Shown here: piece by piece, positions 22,401 through 34,514 of the stretch | How positions within the stretch are numbered: the first letter of the stretch is position 1 | How the letters are laid out: every line of letters begins with the position of its first letter | DNA from: Hymenopellis radicata | Lineage: Eukaryota; Basidiomycota; Agaricomycetes; Agaricales; Physalacriaceae | Assembly: GCA_015501595.1 (NCBI GenBank) | Contig: JADNRX010000075.1 | Location: 115,847 to 179,846, forward strand | Reading direction: 5' to 3' | DNA length: 64,000 nt | Translations under genes and position numbers: made by a program | The notes under the pieces: model-generated | The model's database searches: none | Seen by the model: the letters and a program-made list of their open reading frames with translations, nothing else | Told to the model about the DNA's origin: nothing

Positions 22401-23089
22401 AGCGTGTCAAAGGCAAGTGTGGTATGGAAATACCTTGATGACGGCGCGAACGGGTCCTTCCTGTTCGACAGTAACAGAGCTAATTGTACCAGTCATCCCG
22501 TTAACGCTGGGTTTATCCCCAAGAATTTCCGGTTCATCAGGCGCATTTTGCAAGTATACAACCAGCGATCCAGACTCTGCCTTAACCGCGCCATCCAACG
22601 TTAAAGACTTGATGAGAGGACTTCCAGAGGTGTTGAAGTTGACTGAATAGGACGGATTAGCGCGTGCCACGTGCCTTGTAGAACGAACGTACCTGTGAAC
22701 GACCCAGTGGAAACAGCGATCAAGCCGTCTGACTGAGAGACGGAGACGGGGTTGGATGGTTCCTTCGGCGTGTCTGTCGTTAATCGAAGAGTGTCGCCGA
22801 GCGCGCTCTCTCCTGACAACGCGTGTCCAGTCCACTTCAAACTGCCATCAGGCCAACTACATGGATAGGTTAATGACAGCAAGACAAACCAAGAATCAAC
22901 GTACTAAGCTAGTGGCCATGTCTGCAGCGGAACACTGATCCCTGCAGTTTCTAACGCAATCGGTGTAGTCTTGTCGACCTCTCCTTGTGCCCACGGAACA
23001 CCAAACGACGTGCCAAAAGGAATTTGCGGCGGTGCAGAACCGTCTACCCATTTTAGGTCGACGCCGTCTACTGCTCGTGGTTTGCCCAT
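19438..23089 (-). CDS. PL26-like exo-rhamnogalacturonan lyase (PcRGLX/YetA fold)
   Basis: Large enzyme with more than ten introns. The N-terminal domain shows FGVPWAQGEVDKTTPIAL and, across the first intron, WPDGSLKWTGHALSGES, the signature of the PcRGLX/YetA-like family. The central beta-sandwich includes EGKYAGAEHDDFLPFIVRF and VRIVHFFIYDGDQTKDF. The C-terminal toroid contains FGFWNYGDVMHTYD-like and RYDVGGYAWDNGEL sequence. It ends KLWRKWFCMS at the stop 19438-19440. PL26 enzymes release unsaturated galacturonosyl-rhamnose from rhamnogalacturonan I. The ATG at 23087-23089 gives MGKPRAVDGVDLKWVDG without a signal peptide. An upstream in-frame hydrophobic stretch (SSFTLFFSA) lacks an ATG, so a 5' exon may be missing. 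Substrate inferred from family only. Confidence 0.75.
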
Positions 23090-23485
23090 GGCGGAGAAAA
23101 AGAGTGTGAACGAACTCGCACGAGGAAGAAAACCCACATTTATGAGATCTGAGGCGGGCCGTCCTGAGCACAGTTGGTAATATGCGCGCCAATCACAAGA
23201 CCTTCCAAGTCTTCCGATGGACGACTAAACTTGGGCGGGCAAAAGGAAGGCGAACTCGTGATACCAAGTGCTGATCGAGCAATTCGACGACGGTGCGGAT
23301 GTTATTGTACGACGCAGATATCGGACCGTTCAGTTTATCCGAAGTCCGAAGTTCAAACCATGTGGGTAGCCTGCCAGTGGATGTAGAAAAACAGCTCTAC
23401 TCATTCCGAGGTACAAATCAAAGCAGTAGTAACAGGTAGAGGAAGAAATACATTACACTATATGTAAGATACAAGCTTGTAAATT
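23090..23485. other. Intergenic region
   Basis: 396 bp between the PL26-like gene start and the end of the next minus-strand gene. May hold a missed 5' exon of the lyase; none could be defined. Confidence 0.4.
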
Positions 23486-24372
23486 TCAAGACAGATCCAT
23501 GGCGTCCAAATCGTTTTGGCTCAAATCGTCCCAGTCAAAGTCATCGCCTGACGCGTGGTCGTAACTCGATGACGCGACCTGATTCTCATACTCCTGGACA
23601 TATGCCTCAAGTTCGGCGAATTCTTGGTCATCGGGCACTGATTCGTCGCAATCTAAAGGTGCAGGGGCTATGATTCAGATTGGGAAAGGCACAAAGAAGG
23701 AACAAGTTACCTTCTTGTAGTTCAGACTCCCATGCATCCACATCTTCGAGTTCTGTGACCGGGCAACCGAGCCGAGAGTTGTTGGTTTTGGCGTAACTGC
23801 GAGTGAGTTTACTATTCGCATGCGCTACTATCCTGCGGTAAAGCTACTCTGCCGTTAATAAAATGCGTCCTGTGAGCAAGACACACACATACCTCATCGG
23901 ACATCGCCCAGTCATCATTCTCGTCGAAGTCGTCATCCATATCATCATCCTCGCCAAACGGATCGCTATTGGGACATTCCTGGTATCTCTTCTGCTTGAC
24001 AGCGTTTTGCCTTGCTTGGGCAGCCCTTTTGAAGCACCGGGTCTGAAATTTGTGACGCATCATGTCTTTTTCTGGGTCGTCGGTGGCTTTCGCGAACGTT
24101 TGGAAGAGACATCCTGGAGTACGCGGAGAGCTACTGGATGGAGGTGTGGGTCGGTGACAGAGAGATGGAACGCGAGACTTGTATTGCGACCGACGTCGTG
24201 ACTGGGCAGCGACGAGCGGCGATGAAAATGTGGGGCTTGTAGGAGAGGACGCGTCGGAGGCCAGCGGAGACGACCGCGCCGGCTTGTGTGGTGTGAAGGA
24301 GGTATCCCAGGTCATCTGGTCGACATGTCAAACAACGAATACGAGGCCAAAAAAACCACATACCTCTGACAT
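23486..24372 (-). CDS. Conserved-looking acidic hypothetical protein
   Basis: Four introns, ATG at 24370-24372 (MSE, then exon 2 MTWDTSFTPHKPAR), stop at 23486-23488. Residues about 25-60 are Ser/Arg-rich (QSRRRSQYKSRVPS). A central segment, LFQTFAKATDDPEKDMMRHK followed by RCFKRAAQARQNAV, is predicted helical and basic. Next comes an acidic stretch (EDDDMDDDFDENDD) and a C-terminus rich in Asp/Glu (DFDWDDLSQNDLDAM). The layout resembles nuclear proteins of Agaricomycetes without assigned function. I do not recognise a named domain. Confidence 0.65.
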
Positions 24373-24760
24373 GATGATGGTTAGCAGAGACAAGCGACTG
24401 GCCCTGGACTATCAACGTTACTTTTACAACACGTGCTCACGTGTACTCATCACAGTCACGCCCTACGAACTTAGGGACCTTTTTCCCTCTCTCAATATGA
24501 ACTTACGCTTCGATCCAGGACGTGCGACAGTTTTCGGTATAAATGCAACAAAATAATATGAGATTGAGAGAGAAAGACAGAGCCAGATGAAAACTTTTAT
24601 GGACACAAGATCGTACACACCAAAAGGAAAAACAGAGATGAAGGAGTGGGACGCGAAAACCAGAGGTACGCAAAACGCATGAAAAACAGAACAGATGAAA
24701 GCCGTATGATGCACAAGAAAGTGAACGAGATAAAGTAAGAGTGAATGTGCGTCCGTCTTT
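24373..24760. other. Intergenic region
   Basis: 388 bp, 5' region of the acidic hypothetical gene and 3' UTR of the Boi-like gene. No additional gene supported. Confidence 0.5.
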
Positions 24761-27700
24761 TTACATAGCTGTCCACGGAGTTCCGTTAGGCGCCATAAAT
24801 CCAGCAGCAGAAACGCTACCTTTCCCGATGCTCTGAGCAAGCGCCTTGCGCTTATCCTCCCAGGCCTTCAGAGCCTTGAGCATCTGAATGATCTTCTCCC
24901 GGTTCCCCTGCCGAACATCATTGATACTGATGCTGCCCATCTTGACCTCATTGTCCAACATGAAATCAAACAACTTGAAAAGCCCGTCAAGCTTCTCGTC
25001 GTTTGCATCCACGGGGAACGCAGAGTCAGGCACGGGCGGCGAGGAAGGTCGTCCTTTCACGGATTCCGCAATCCTAAACAGTTGGAGCGCACCGTATATA
25101 GAAGAAGAGGGATCCGGGATGCGCAAATTCGAAGGCAAGCGAGAATTCGCCCATTCAACCAGTGAGTCATCAATGGGAATGGGAGTAGTCTAGATAGCAT
25201 ACATAGATATGAGAACAATCGTACACGGAGTCGTGGTTAATCACATACAACAGACACTGCCGAGTTCTTTCTGCGTGACGATCGCGGAGGAGGGGCAGAC
25301 TTGACTGGGCTTTCCATGAAGGAGGGTGCTGGTTCGGCGGATTGATGACTGAAGAAAGATTCTAGTCTAGTTCTGTCCTCTTTTGCCTCACCGTTCGACG
25401 GTAGGCCCATCAATACACGTGCATCCCGACTAGAGAGCTGATTGGGATTGTCTCGACGAAGAGCCTTCTGAGTCGCCTCTCTCGCTGTAGGTGACGGGGG
25501 CCGAGGGGCAGGGTTCATGGCTTGGGCAACCATGAGGGGGATGGTTGGAATGTTGCACGACGAAATGACCGGTTCTGACACGTTGTCAGCAAAAATATCA
25601 GATACATAGACATAACCTTACGAGTGTAGTCACGAGCAATGGTCGCCTTCATGATGGCTTTCATCCACTCTCTAATGACCGTTTTGTCATCAGAGCTGAA
25701 GAAATGCATCTTGTCCTGCTCGTGCTCGATTCGGAATCCATACTTGCCGGGATTGAGATTCTCGTCAACGGTGACCCGGTACCCAACGATATTGATGTAT
25801 CCTTTGATCTTCGTTTGCTACCAAGGAGAAAAGGTTAGTTGTTTGTGCTACGAAGTGAATTAGGGGAACATACAGAGGTACTTTCACTCTTCAAGCAATA
25901 GAGATGCGGGCCTTGCAACACGAAGTACCGCGACTTCCAGCTGTTGTACCTGTCACCCCGCTTTCTCATCCACCCACTATGGTCAGGCGTCCCAATCTGC
26001 TCTAGAATGCTCTGACCAGATTTGAGAGGGCTGGCAACATTCTTCTCGTCGTGCGGTTGTGTCGGGCTTGGAATGGCAGGAAACGAAGAGGTCCTCTTTC
26101 GCAACAAATGGGGCTCCTTCTCTTTGGAATCGCTCGACCCACGAGACTCCTTGGTAGAGTCCTTGTCCTTAACTGAGGTGGTCTTGCCCATAGCAGCGCC
26201 TGGTGTGGTAGGTCTCCCTGACGACCTTCGCCCGCTAGAACTGTACAGCCTGGGGAGGTGGAACGACGAGTTTTTCTCCGATAATGTAGCGTCGTCGCCA
26301 CTACCATATATTAGTCGCCGAAAATGAAGAGAAATAACTCTGAACTCACGAGTACTTCGGAGGAGGTTTACGGTTCTTCCCAAGCGCACCGCTAATGGTA
26401 CCGCCAAACAGGCTGAGTCTATCACTGTTCTTGCCAACATCGACGCTCTTCTTGCTCCGACCGTGGCGCGGGGTGGCCTCCTTCTCGGAAGACTTCTCTT
26501 TGTCTTTCTCTTTGTCCTTCTCCTTCTCCTTCTCCTGGTCACCATTCTCTGGGTGTACAAGTGATGTCGGAGACAAGCCGTCCTTGATAGAATGCCGTGG
26601 CTCTGGGACCGATCCAGCGGAATCGTGAGAACGGCCAAACAATCTCCGACGCATGCTGCTGCTTCGTCCTGCTTCACCCTGCAGAAAGCCGATGAGCTAG
26701 GAAATAAGGATCGAAAAGAAACGTAGACAGACCTCGCTCAGTGCGGCTCGATCTTCTTCCGTTTCCTCAGGTATGCCAGCAACAGCCTTAACGTTCAGTG
26801 CGCCATCGCTGGGGGATAGCGAAAGTTGACTTGGACGCGGCTTCTGCTTGTACGATTCCATCAGTATCGAAATATCAGTACGAAGGCAAAACAACACATA
26901 CAGTGATGGTTCCCGACGATCCCCCAATCTCCGACGCTAGCGAACTATCCACCATAGTCGACGTGACCGGCGATGGCAAATCCCCACCCGCGCTGTCTGG
27001 ACTGAGCCATGTCGAAATACCGTTGATAGAGCTTGGCGCCGTAAAAGACCCAGGATAAGAATGGTGCGATTGAGAAAGAGAGGTGTTTCGGGCGTGTCCA
27101 AGGCCACCACCGTAGGATTGAGGTGAATCAAAGAGATGTGGCGACTGACCCGGTATGATGGCTGACGACGGGGATGGCTGATCAGGGTGGTCAGAGTATG
27201 TGATGGAAGGCGGGCGTCGCAAATCGGTAATGGCGTTGGCAATCCTCATCCGCTTGCCGAAGGCCATGATGCCAATCTCGGTCTTGAGTAGATTCACATC
27301 GAGTTCGAGAAGGACGTCACCAGTAATTTCTTGTTCTGAATAGCAAGCAGTTGTTAGTAAACTGATATATAAGAAGCATGGAACGAAACGCACCAATGAA
27401 TTTCTCGCAGACGTCCTGGTCGAACCCTTTGCTCTTGAGCCAATCTACGACGTCGTCCATCGTCCATTCCGATGGATGCGTTTTCTCCTTCTTCTCAATC
27501 GGAGTAGGTAGTGTGGATACTGTAGTCGACGTAGACGCGTCTCCTACGAGCGCACTAGAGGGAGAGGTGGCGGAAGCGGAAGTACTGCTGCTGGACTGCC
27601 GTTGCTGTCGAGCCATGGTATCGGAGGTGACCACTGGCGAAGGTAAAGCTTGCATGGCCTCCATTAGAGGAGTGCTAGTTCGTTTCATAATGGTGTCAGG

Positions 27701-28873
27701 AGGCGATTGGGGCATTGGAACGGCGGCGGCTTGAGCGAGGCTGACAGACGCGGTCGACGAGTGCTTGGTTTGTGGCTCCGATTTCGGAGACGGGGGCACA
27801 TCAGCAAAGGTCGCGCGCGTAGCTGTGGCGGTCTCCTCCATTGCATCTCCATCGTGCATCGAAAGGTTAGTAGAGTACTCAGAGCCCTGGTCCGTGACTG
27901 CCCCTCCAGGTAGAACAACGGTTGATTCAGCTTCTTCATCCTCCTCCGGGATGTGCGGATATCTTCTCTGGAAAGTAGCCGAACGAGGGTGATAGGCTTC
28001 CTCCTCGTCCTCTTCGTCGCCCTCGCTCTCGTCACTGAGCTCCACCTGTATCGGAGGCACGTACGATCGATTACTGGTTGTACGCGCCATTCCAATCATT
28101 TCAAGACGCTCAGCATCAGCAAGCGCCTGACGCGCCTTCTCTGCAAGCTTCTGTCGTGTCCTTTTGTGATCCCGCAGACCACTTTCATCGCCAACGTCAA
28201 CATCGCTGAGCTCGAACTCGGTGTCAGTCTCATTTTCCGTGTCGACACCGCCGCGCAAGCTAGCAAAGCTGAAGCTATGATTATCTTCAGCATCACTGTG
28301 TTCGCCGCGTCCTTTCCCAAGCTGTTCGATGGCCTGTTGGACATCTGTCATGGTGGCGTTCATGACCCCATTATCGTGTCCATTAGTGTCTTGACCGTTG
28401 AGAAGGATAGCAGGAGGGTGTTCCTGGGTATCGGAGGCGGGTTTCGGGGTAGATGATTCATCAGCAGAAGATGAAGGCCTACTGGAAGCCGAGGGGTCGG
28501 TGGATGAGGCGATTCCAGAAGGTGGGTTCGGCGACGTATAACTCTGAGGAAAAAGTCCAGTCTTGCCTGATGTGTTCCGGCCCTTGAAGACGGCGAGTGA
28601 GTACATTGCGGGCTTAGTGAACAGGACAGATGTGGAACAGAGTACTAATATACTGCGCGCCGTGTCTCATAAAACCGAAACAGAGCGGCATAAGCCTACG
28701 CCGCGTACAACACGGCTAGATGTGTGGGGCCAGAAAGTGGAGCTCACCTGCCACCAGCCATCGTTGTAAACTTCGTCCTTCTCTATAACCTCGATGCGTT
28801 CTCCCAAATGGAAAGAGACCTCATCGTCGTTCTCCGGGGTAAAATCGTGCAATGCATACACGTATTCGGGCAT
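24761..28873 (-). CDS. Boi1/Boi2-like polarity scaffold: SH3-SAM-PH with CH-like C-terminus
   Basis: About 1190 residues in nine or ten exons. SH3 domain at the N-terminus (PEYVYALHDFTPENDDEVSF, IEVIEKDEVYNDGWWQ, then GRNTSGKTGLFPQSY). SAM domain at about 420-485 (WTMDDVVDWLKSKGFDQDV, ITGDVLLELDVNLLKTEIG). PH domain at about 840-945 (SGWMRKRGDRYNSWKSRYFV, FRIEHEQDKMHFFSSDDKT). SH3-SAM-PH is the Boi architecture, which links Cdc42/Bem1 polarity to exocytosis at growing tips. The last 130 residues (SLVEWANSRLPSNL, GLFKLFDFMLDNEVKMGSIS, then ALKAWEDKR) look like a calponin-homology-type fold. Linkers are Ser/Pro- and acid-rich, with a KEKEKDKEKDKEK run near 26510. ATG 28871-28873 precedes the SH3 directly. 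The first intron (about 28596-28749) is longer than usual here. Confidence 0.85.
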
Positions 28874-30254
28874 CAAGGATCGTCCCAGCAGAGCAAAGTG
28901 TTCCGCGCGGGTTTGTCGCTAAGCCTAAAAGCGATCCAAGCTGTTCGGGATATGCGAGAAAGCCTATTGGCCGTGGATGGATGTTGTCGGCTATCGGAAA
29001 AGATGTCGCTGGATATGCTGTCGAGGACGCCGACGCTGTGGACGACGATTGCTCGACGGCCAAGATGATAGTAGAAAGACAAGGACCGAGGCGCTTGATG
29101 TCCGTGCATGCCGCATTGTCGCCCGATTCAGGAATTTCGGCAAAAATTATGTGACAGGCACAGGCTGTCACTGTCTTAGCTCCCACTCAGTTCATTTTTG
29201 GCTCACCTTGGCCTAAATTAAAGCTACCCCATACTGCTTCAACTCCTCTCGCATTATACATGCCCGAACAATATGTTTAAGCGCTCCATCTGCGCGCTTT
29301 CCTCATTCACTCTCACCCACGGACGCATGGTCGACATCCATCATGTGGCGATGGCGTGGATGCCTGCGAACGACAGGTTTGTTACCACGACGGCTTGACT
29401 GCCTGTAATTCACCGGTTCTTCTGGCAATTGGCTATGTTTACTGTCCAACCGCTGAACTGCGCTCTTACGAAGGGAATGATTTGACACCACTGCATAGGT
29501 TTCACCTGCGGGCTTTTATGCGATCCCGAGCTCTCTTACTTGGACTTCAACTCCATTGAATTTACGGCGTTTTCATAAAAGTGATTGTCAAATTCGCACA
29601 GGCCATAATCCAGGTACTATAGATTCAGTTACCTTGGTAAGCCCGAATGTATTATCTCTAGAATGCCCAGAATGAACTAACGGCAGGATGAACCCTTGCT
29701 AATCGTGTTCATTCCGGGCCTGTGCAACCGTACGTGCCGTCAGCGCGGGGGATGTGCGGACTATACTCGCAAGCGTCTGAATCGCTGTGAATGTTTGACA
29801 CGTTTATTCGAGAGGTCAAACGCATCGACAGATATCTTTTTTCTCAAGGCCACTGGGATCCATCTCACGCCGCACAACACGCTAGTCACTCGTCATGCAC
29901 ATGTCTCTTCTTTTTCGTTTCATCTATTCTTGAAGTATTTCTCAATACCGCCACTAAAGAGAGCATCGACGGGTGCGAATGTCATTTTTCTTGTAGAATG
30001 GCTTTGGCTTTGAAAAGTCAGAGTAACAAAGATGCCTACTAACCGTGTATTATCGAACGGTCCCGTGGTGGTGATGGGGTCTCAACGTACGTTTAAAGTG
30101 CACATGAAGCAGAAGAGTCGGGAGGTGCTACATTCCACAATAGTGATATATTCATACAAAATGATTGGTGATGGCCATACATACAAGTGAGTAAAGATGA
30201 TGCTACATAGATAATTGTTAGATGATGCTTCAAAGTAAACCCAACCCAAAACGA
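28874..30254. other. Large intergenic region
   Basis: About 1.4 kb between two minus-strand genes. Open frames at 28821-29186 (-), 29356-29559 (+) and 29696-30013 (+) show no domain, no coherent splicing and no conserved motif. I see promoter and 3' UTR sequence only. Confidence 0.45.
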
Positions 30255-33200
30255 TCAACCAAACATGCCGTATCCCGGTGCGTTGACCTTGGTCAAAAGA
30301 TCGTTCAACCCCCTCACAACCTCAGCAGCGCCACGCCTCACTGTCTCCTTGTCCTCCTCGGAAACCTTGAGCAACACGCGATTGTCAAAGCGATCAGGGT
30401 GCCAGCGGCGAATCTGCTCCTTGACCCGATCCCTCTCCGCCTTGGCCGCGGCGGGATGGTGGGGATTCAAGACATACGCCTCTATCGCGCCCGCCGTGAT
30501 GTTCTCTGGCTCCGGCGGGCGACGCAGCATCGGCCAAGGGAAGGTGCGCCACGTGAGCTTGTCAACCTCTCCACGGTTCACCTTGGACCACAAAGCTTCG
30601 TGCGTGTCAAACAGCTTGATCATCTCGTCTTTGGTGAGAATGCGACCGGCCTCGCGTGCTTCGTGCTCCCGATGAATGCGTTCCTGTTCAGCGCGGAACT
30701 TTTCCTGCTGTTTACGCGCGTTCTCTTCCTGACGCCGCTGCCATTCGGCTTCGGACATGGGAGATGGCTGCGGGGTAGGAACCTGCTGAGGAAATGGTTG
30801 AGATGAAGCCGTCGGGGTTGGTGTAGTGCGAGGCTTGTAAGAGGAAGCATTTGGAGTACTAGCCGCAGGAGTACGACCGGAAGTAGAGGAGGCGCTCGAC
30901 TTGGAGCTCCAGGCGGACGCAGAAGACGCTGATGACCGTGCACTAGATGCATTAGAAGACGTGCTACTCCAGCCAGACGAGGAACTCCATGTACTGGTAT
31001 TGTCGGTCCACTGACCAGACGCCTTTTTCTGCATGATTTCCTCTGCTCGACGTCTGCCCTCTCGCTCGCGTTCAGCCTTTGCAAGCTCGGCATCGGTCAG
31101 TTTCTTGGCAAAGGCAGCGTCCTCGCGTTCCTGTCGTTCCCGAGCGCGACGAGCCTCCTCTTTACTGTTCCAAGACTCTTGAATTCTGTCTCGCTGCAGT
31201 CGCTCTTCCTCGGCTTTGCGATGAAGGCTGTCTTGGCGCTGGCGCTCTGTGGCTTGTCGTGCGAGTTCGGCCTGTCGTGCGCGCTCTTCAGCCTGACGCA
31301 GCTCATCCTCCTGGCGCTTTCTCATCTCCTCCTCTTGCTGGCGACGCTCAGCCTCAACTCGCTCTGCTTCTTGCCTGGCCTGTTCTTCTCGCAGCAGCCG
31401 TTCCTGCTCTTCACGCTGCCTGCGTTCCTCCTCTTCGCGCATTCTTCGTTCTAATTCCTCCTGCATTCTCCGCTCATATTCCTCTCGCATTTTCTTCTCT
31501 GCCTCGGCCTTTTCCTTGCGCTCCTTCTCCTCACGTTGCCTGCGCTCTCTCTCCTCCCTCGCCACTCTCCGCTTCTCCTCGCGCTCTTTCATCTTTTGCT
31601 CTTCTCTCTCCCGTCGCTGTCGCTCTTCCTCCTGTCTCTTGGCCTCCTCCTCCCGCTGTCGTTGTTCTTCCTCCCGTTGTCTCTGCTCCTCCTCCCGTTG
31701 CCGCTGCTCCTCTTCTCGCTGTCTGGCTTCGGCCTCCCGCTGTCTCGCTTCCTCTTCCTTCTTCCTCAACTCCTCTTCCCGCCTCTGGAGCTCTGCCTCT
31801 CTCTGCTTACGCTGAAACTCCTCTTCCCTTGCCTTGAGCTCTGCTTCACGTGCTCTCAACTCGGCGTCTCTACGCCTCGCCTCGACACGAGCCTCTTTCT
31901 CTTTCCGCTTGATTTCGTGCTCTAGTCGCCGTGCCTCCTCCTCCTTGCGGCGGACTTCAGCTTCCTTAGCACGTGCCTCCATCTCCTTTCTTGCGATTTC
32001 CTCCTCCTTCCTCCGTGTCTCTTCAGCCTGCTCAAGACGTAACCGCTGCAGACGCGCTTCTTCTTCCTTGCGCAGTAGCTCTTCTCTCTTCAATCTCAAT
32101 GCTTCCTCTTGGCGTACAAGCTCTGCTCGCCGCTCGTCCTCCAGTCGTTGTTCCTCCCGGAGTCTCTCTTCCTCTTTCCGCTTCTCGTCACGAAGCCGCT
32201 GTTCCTCCTCCTTTCTACGTTGCGCCTCATCATACTCCCTACGCCGAGCATCCTCGTCACGACGCCGTTTATTCTCAGCTATCCGACGTTCTTCCTCTAG
32301 CTGAGCCTCTGTTTCGCTCTCCTCGTTATCAGTTTCGGACAATGGTTCTTGATCCTGCTGAGACCATTGCTTCCACGCGTTATGATCAGCAGGCTGCGCC
32401 GGAATAAACGGAGATGGAGGGGGAAGCTGTGCGCTAGATATATACGACGTTGATGTAGGCGGCTGATATGGAGTAGACGGTAAAGTTGGTGTTTGGTAAT
32501 AATGCGAGGAGGCCGACGAGACGGTGTTTGAAAAGCGGCTGCGGAGGTTGGCAAATAATTTGAAGGATGCAATGATGCGCCCACAGATGGAACAGTCTGA
32601 CTACGAGGTATCCCAATAGACTGAGGCCGTGAAGACTTGTGTGACGGCTTCTGGGTGTAGGGAGAAGGCGAATCTTCTGGAGTACGACGCGAACGTCTCC
32701 GTCGAACCACTGGGGGCTCCGCTTCAGATTCGCTTTCGTCGTCCGTGGTGGAGTCAGGTTCTTGGTTTACAAAGAGTCGGCCAACATCTGGAAACCGCGG
32801 GATTTCGGGAGGAAGAGTATGATGACGTCTAATAACTACCATTCAGTAAACATAACACATAAGAATAACTAAAACCATACGATAATGAAGACGGTTCGTG
32901 ATTCGAAGGTTTGTGAAGACTTTGCGTGCGCCTAAAAGCAGTCAACAACTGTTATGAAGAAAACTATACTAGCAACACTCACTCTGGAAGACGTGCATTT
33001 GAGTTTGCAGGCATATATACAGGATGTGAATGCACGCCTTGAGCGACATGTGCAAGAGTTGGCGGATGTGACGCGTACGTCGCCACCGGACTTGATGACA
33101 CGGCAGACATGGGACTCTGGACGGCAGAGGACGATGGCATCGGCCGGGACTGAGATAACAAGCTGGGATTGGGTTTCGTAGACAATGGAGGTGGCGGTGG

Positions 33201-34514
33201 TGGCCCTTGCGCCTGAGACATCGTCGCGGACGCTGGCGGTGACGGTGATGAGAGGAAGCTCGCGCGTCTAGATACAGACTGGCTCGAAAACTGAGAGCGC
33301 GTGCTCATGGGCTGTTTCTCCCTGCCTCGAGAGCGCCCATGAGAAAGCCATGCCCTCTCAGCGCTCTTCCGTTTCACCTCTTCCGAACCACTGGACGACT
33401 CTGATTCGGAATCGTCTGGCGAACTCGACCGTTTAATCGGGGTAACAGGCGTAGTGAACGCAGCCGTCGAGCGCGGGAGAATGTCAGGATCGTTCCGCCA
33501 CGGTTCCTTTGCGGTACGTTCCCAGTTGAATGCCTCTGGTACCTCCGGCGCCTTGCCCTTGCCCTTGCCCTTGGAAGACGAATAAGAATCTTCGTCGTCG
33601 TCGTGCAGTTCGGGAATGGGCACGGGTACAGAGGGTGGACGGAAGTTTATGGATGCCTTGGGGCGAAGACCAGGATCGTCAGTCGCTGCCTTCTCGCGAA
33701 CGTTGTTCGTCGAAGGCTTACTCCGCACGCTGTTTATACTGCCACGCCGACTTGTAATACTGCCTCTGCGGGATAGAGACTCGCGCTCTCGTTCCCGCTC
33801 ACGTTCGCGTTTAGCTTCCTCCACAGCTATCGGAGGTGGCATCCACACCTCTGGACTTCTTGTCGGGCCATATGAGCTACGCTTGTAAGTTGTCGGGATG
33901 GATATGGGCTGAGAAGTAGATGGTGAATTACTGACAGCAGTTGGACCTTGTACGTCCTCCTCGTCATCTTCTGCTTCCTCTTGGTCCTCTTCTTCCTCGT
34001 CAATGTCGCTCTTCTCGGGCTCTTTCACGGCCTCGGTGACTTGGACAGGCGGCGGGTCCTTAATCGATCCAGATTCGGAAGCGGTCCGTTTGCGAGCAAT
34101 GTTGTCCATGATGGCCTGCTGTTCAGCACCGACGTCCTCAGTCCATGATCTAGGCATTGTGAGGCCAGCACCCCACCTACGTTCGAAGCGTTCTCGCTGG
34201 AGCTGATCATTGTACGCCTGCTGTGAGATCTTCTTCGCGTTCTCCTTCCGGTCCTGGTACTCGGCAATGTGGTTTTTGTACCGTGGATCGTGTAGGTGAT
34301 CATTAGTCAATCCGTCCGCCGCGAGACAGTCTTCGAGATGGCGTTTGGCCTCTGCGACCATGTCCACGTACGTGTCTTGCACGCGTTTGAAGAGGCCATC
34401 CCTCCATTCCCTTGACGGCTCGAATTCAGATGCCAGATCAGGGCCAGGTGGCGGACTCGTGAAGGAACCAAATGTATGCGTCGTGTATGCATCGGAGACT
34501 AGTGGGTTTTCCAT
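30255..34514 (-). CDS. Giant Glu/Arg-rich coiled-coil protein with J-like C-terminal domain
   Basis: About 1390 residues. ATG 34512-34514 (MENPLVSDAYT). The N-terminal 130 residues have a helical module (EWRDGLFKRVQDTYVDMVAE, HLEDCLAADGLTNDHLHDPR). Then follow Ser/Pro-rich and acidic linkers with an RERERERERE run. Exons join near 32980 and 32870. An uninterrupted charged coiled coil of about 430 residues (about 32340-31030) is built of REEEERRQREEE-like heptads. After a Ser-rich hinge, the tail reads FDTHEALWSKV, LTWRTFPWPMLRRP, and RRWHPDRFDNRVLLKVSEED, which resembles the C-terminal J-like region of NFKBIL1-type proteins. The canonical J-domain HPD is present (W-HPD-RF). A break at AAAA 32531-32534 is repaired by one base. 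Role unknown; a cochaperone or scaffold is an inference. Confidence 0.72.

Noticed and set aside
28821..29186. Minus-strand frame upstream of the Boi-like start
   Set aside because: Out of frame with the SH3 exon and without motif; probably 5' flank.
31079..32407. Several long Leu/Pro/Ser-rich + strand frames
   Set aside because: They are antisense shadows of the Glu/Arg heptads; GAG/CGC-rich codons read backwards give CTC/GCG-rich frames.
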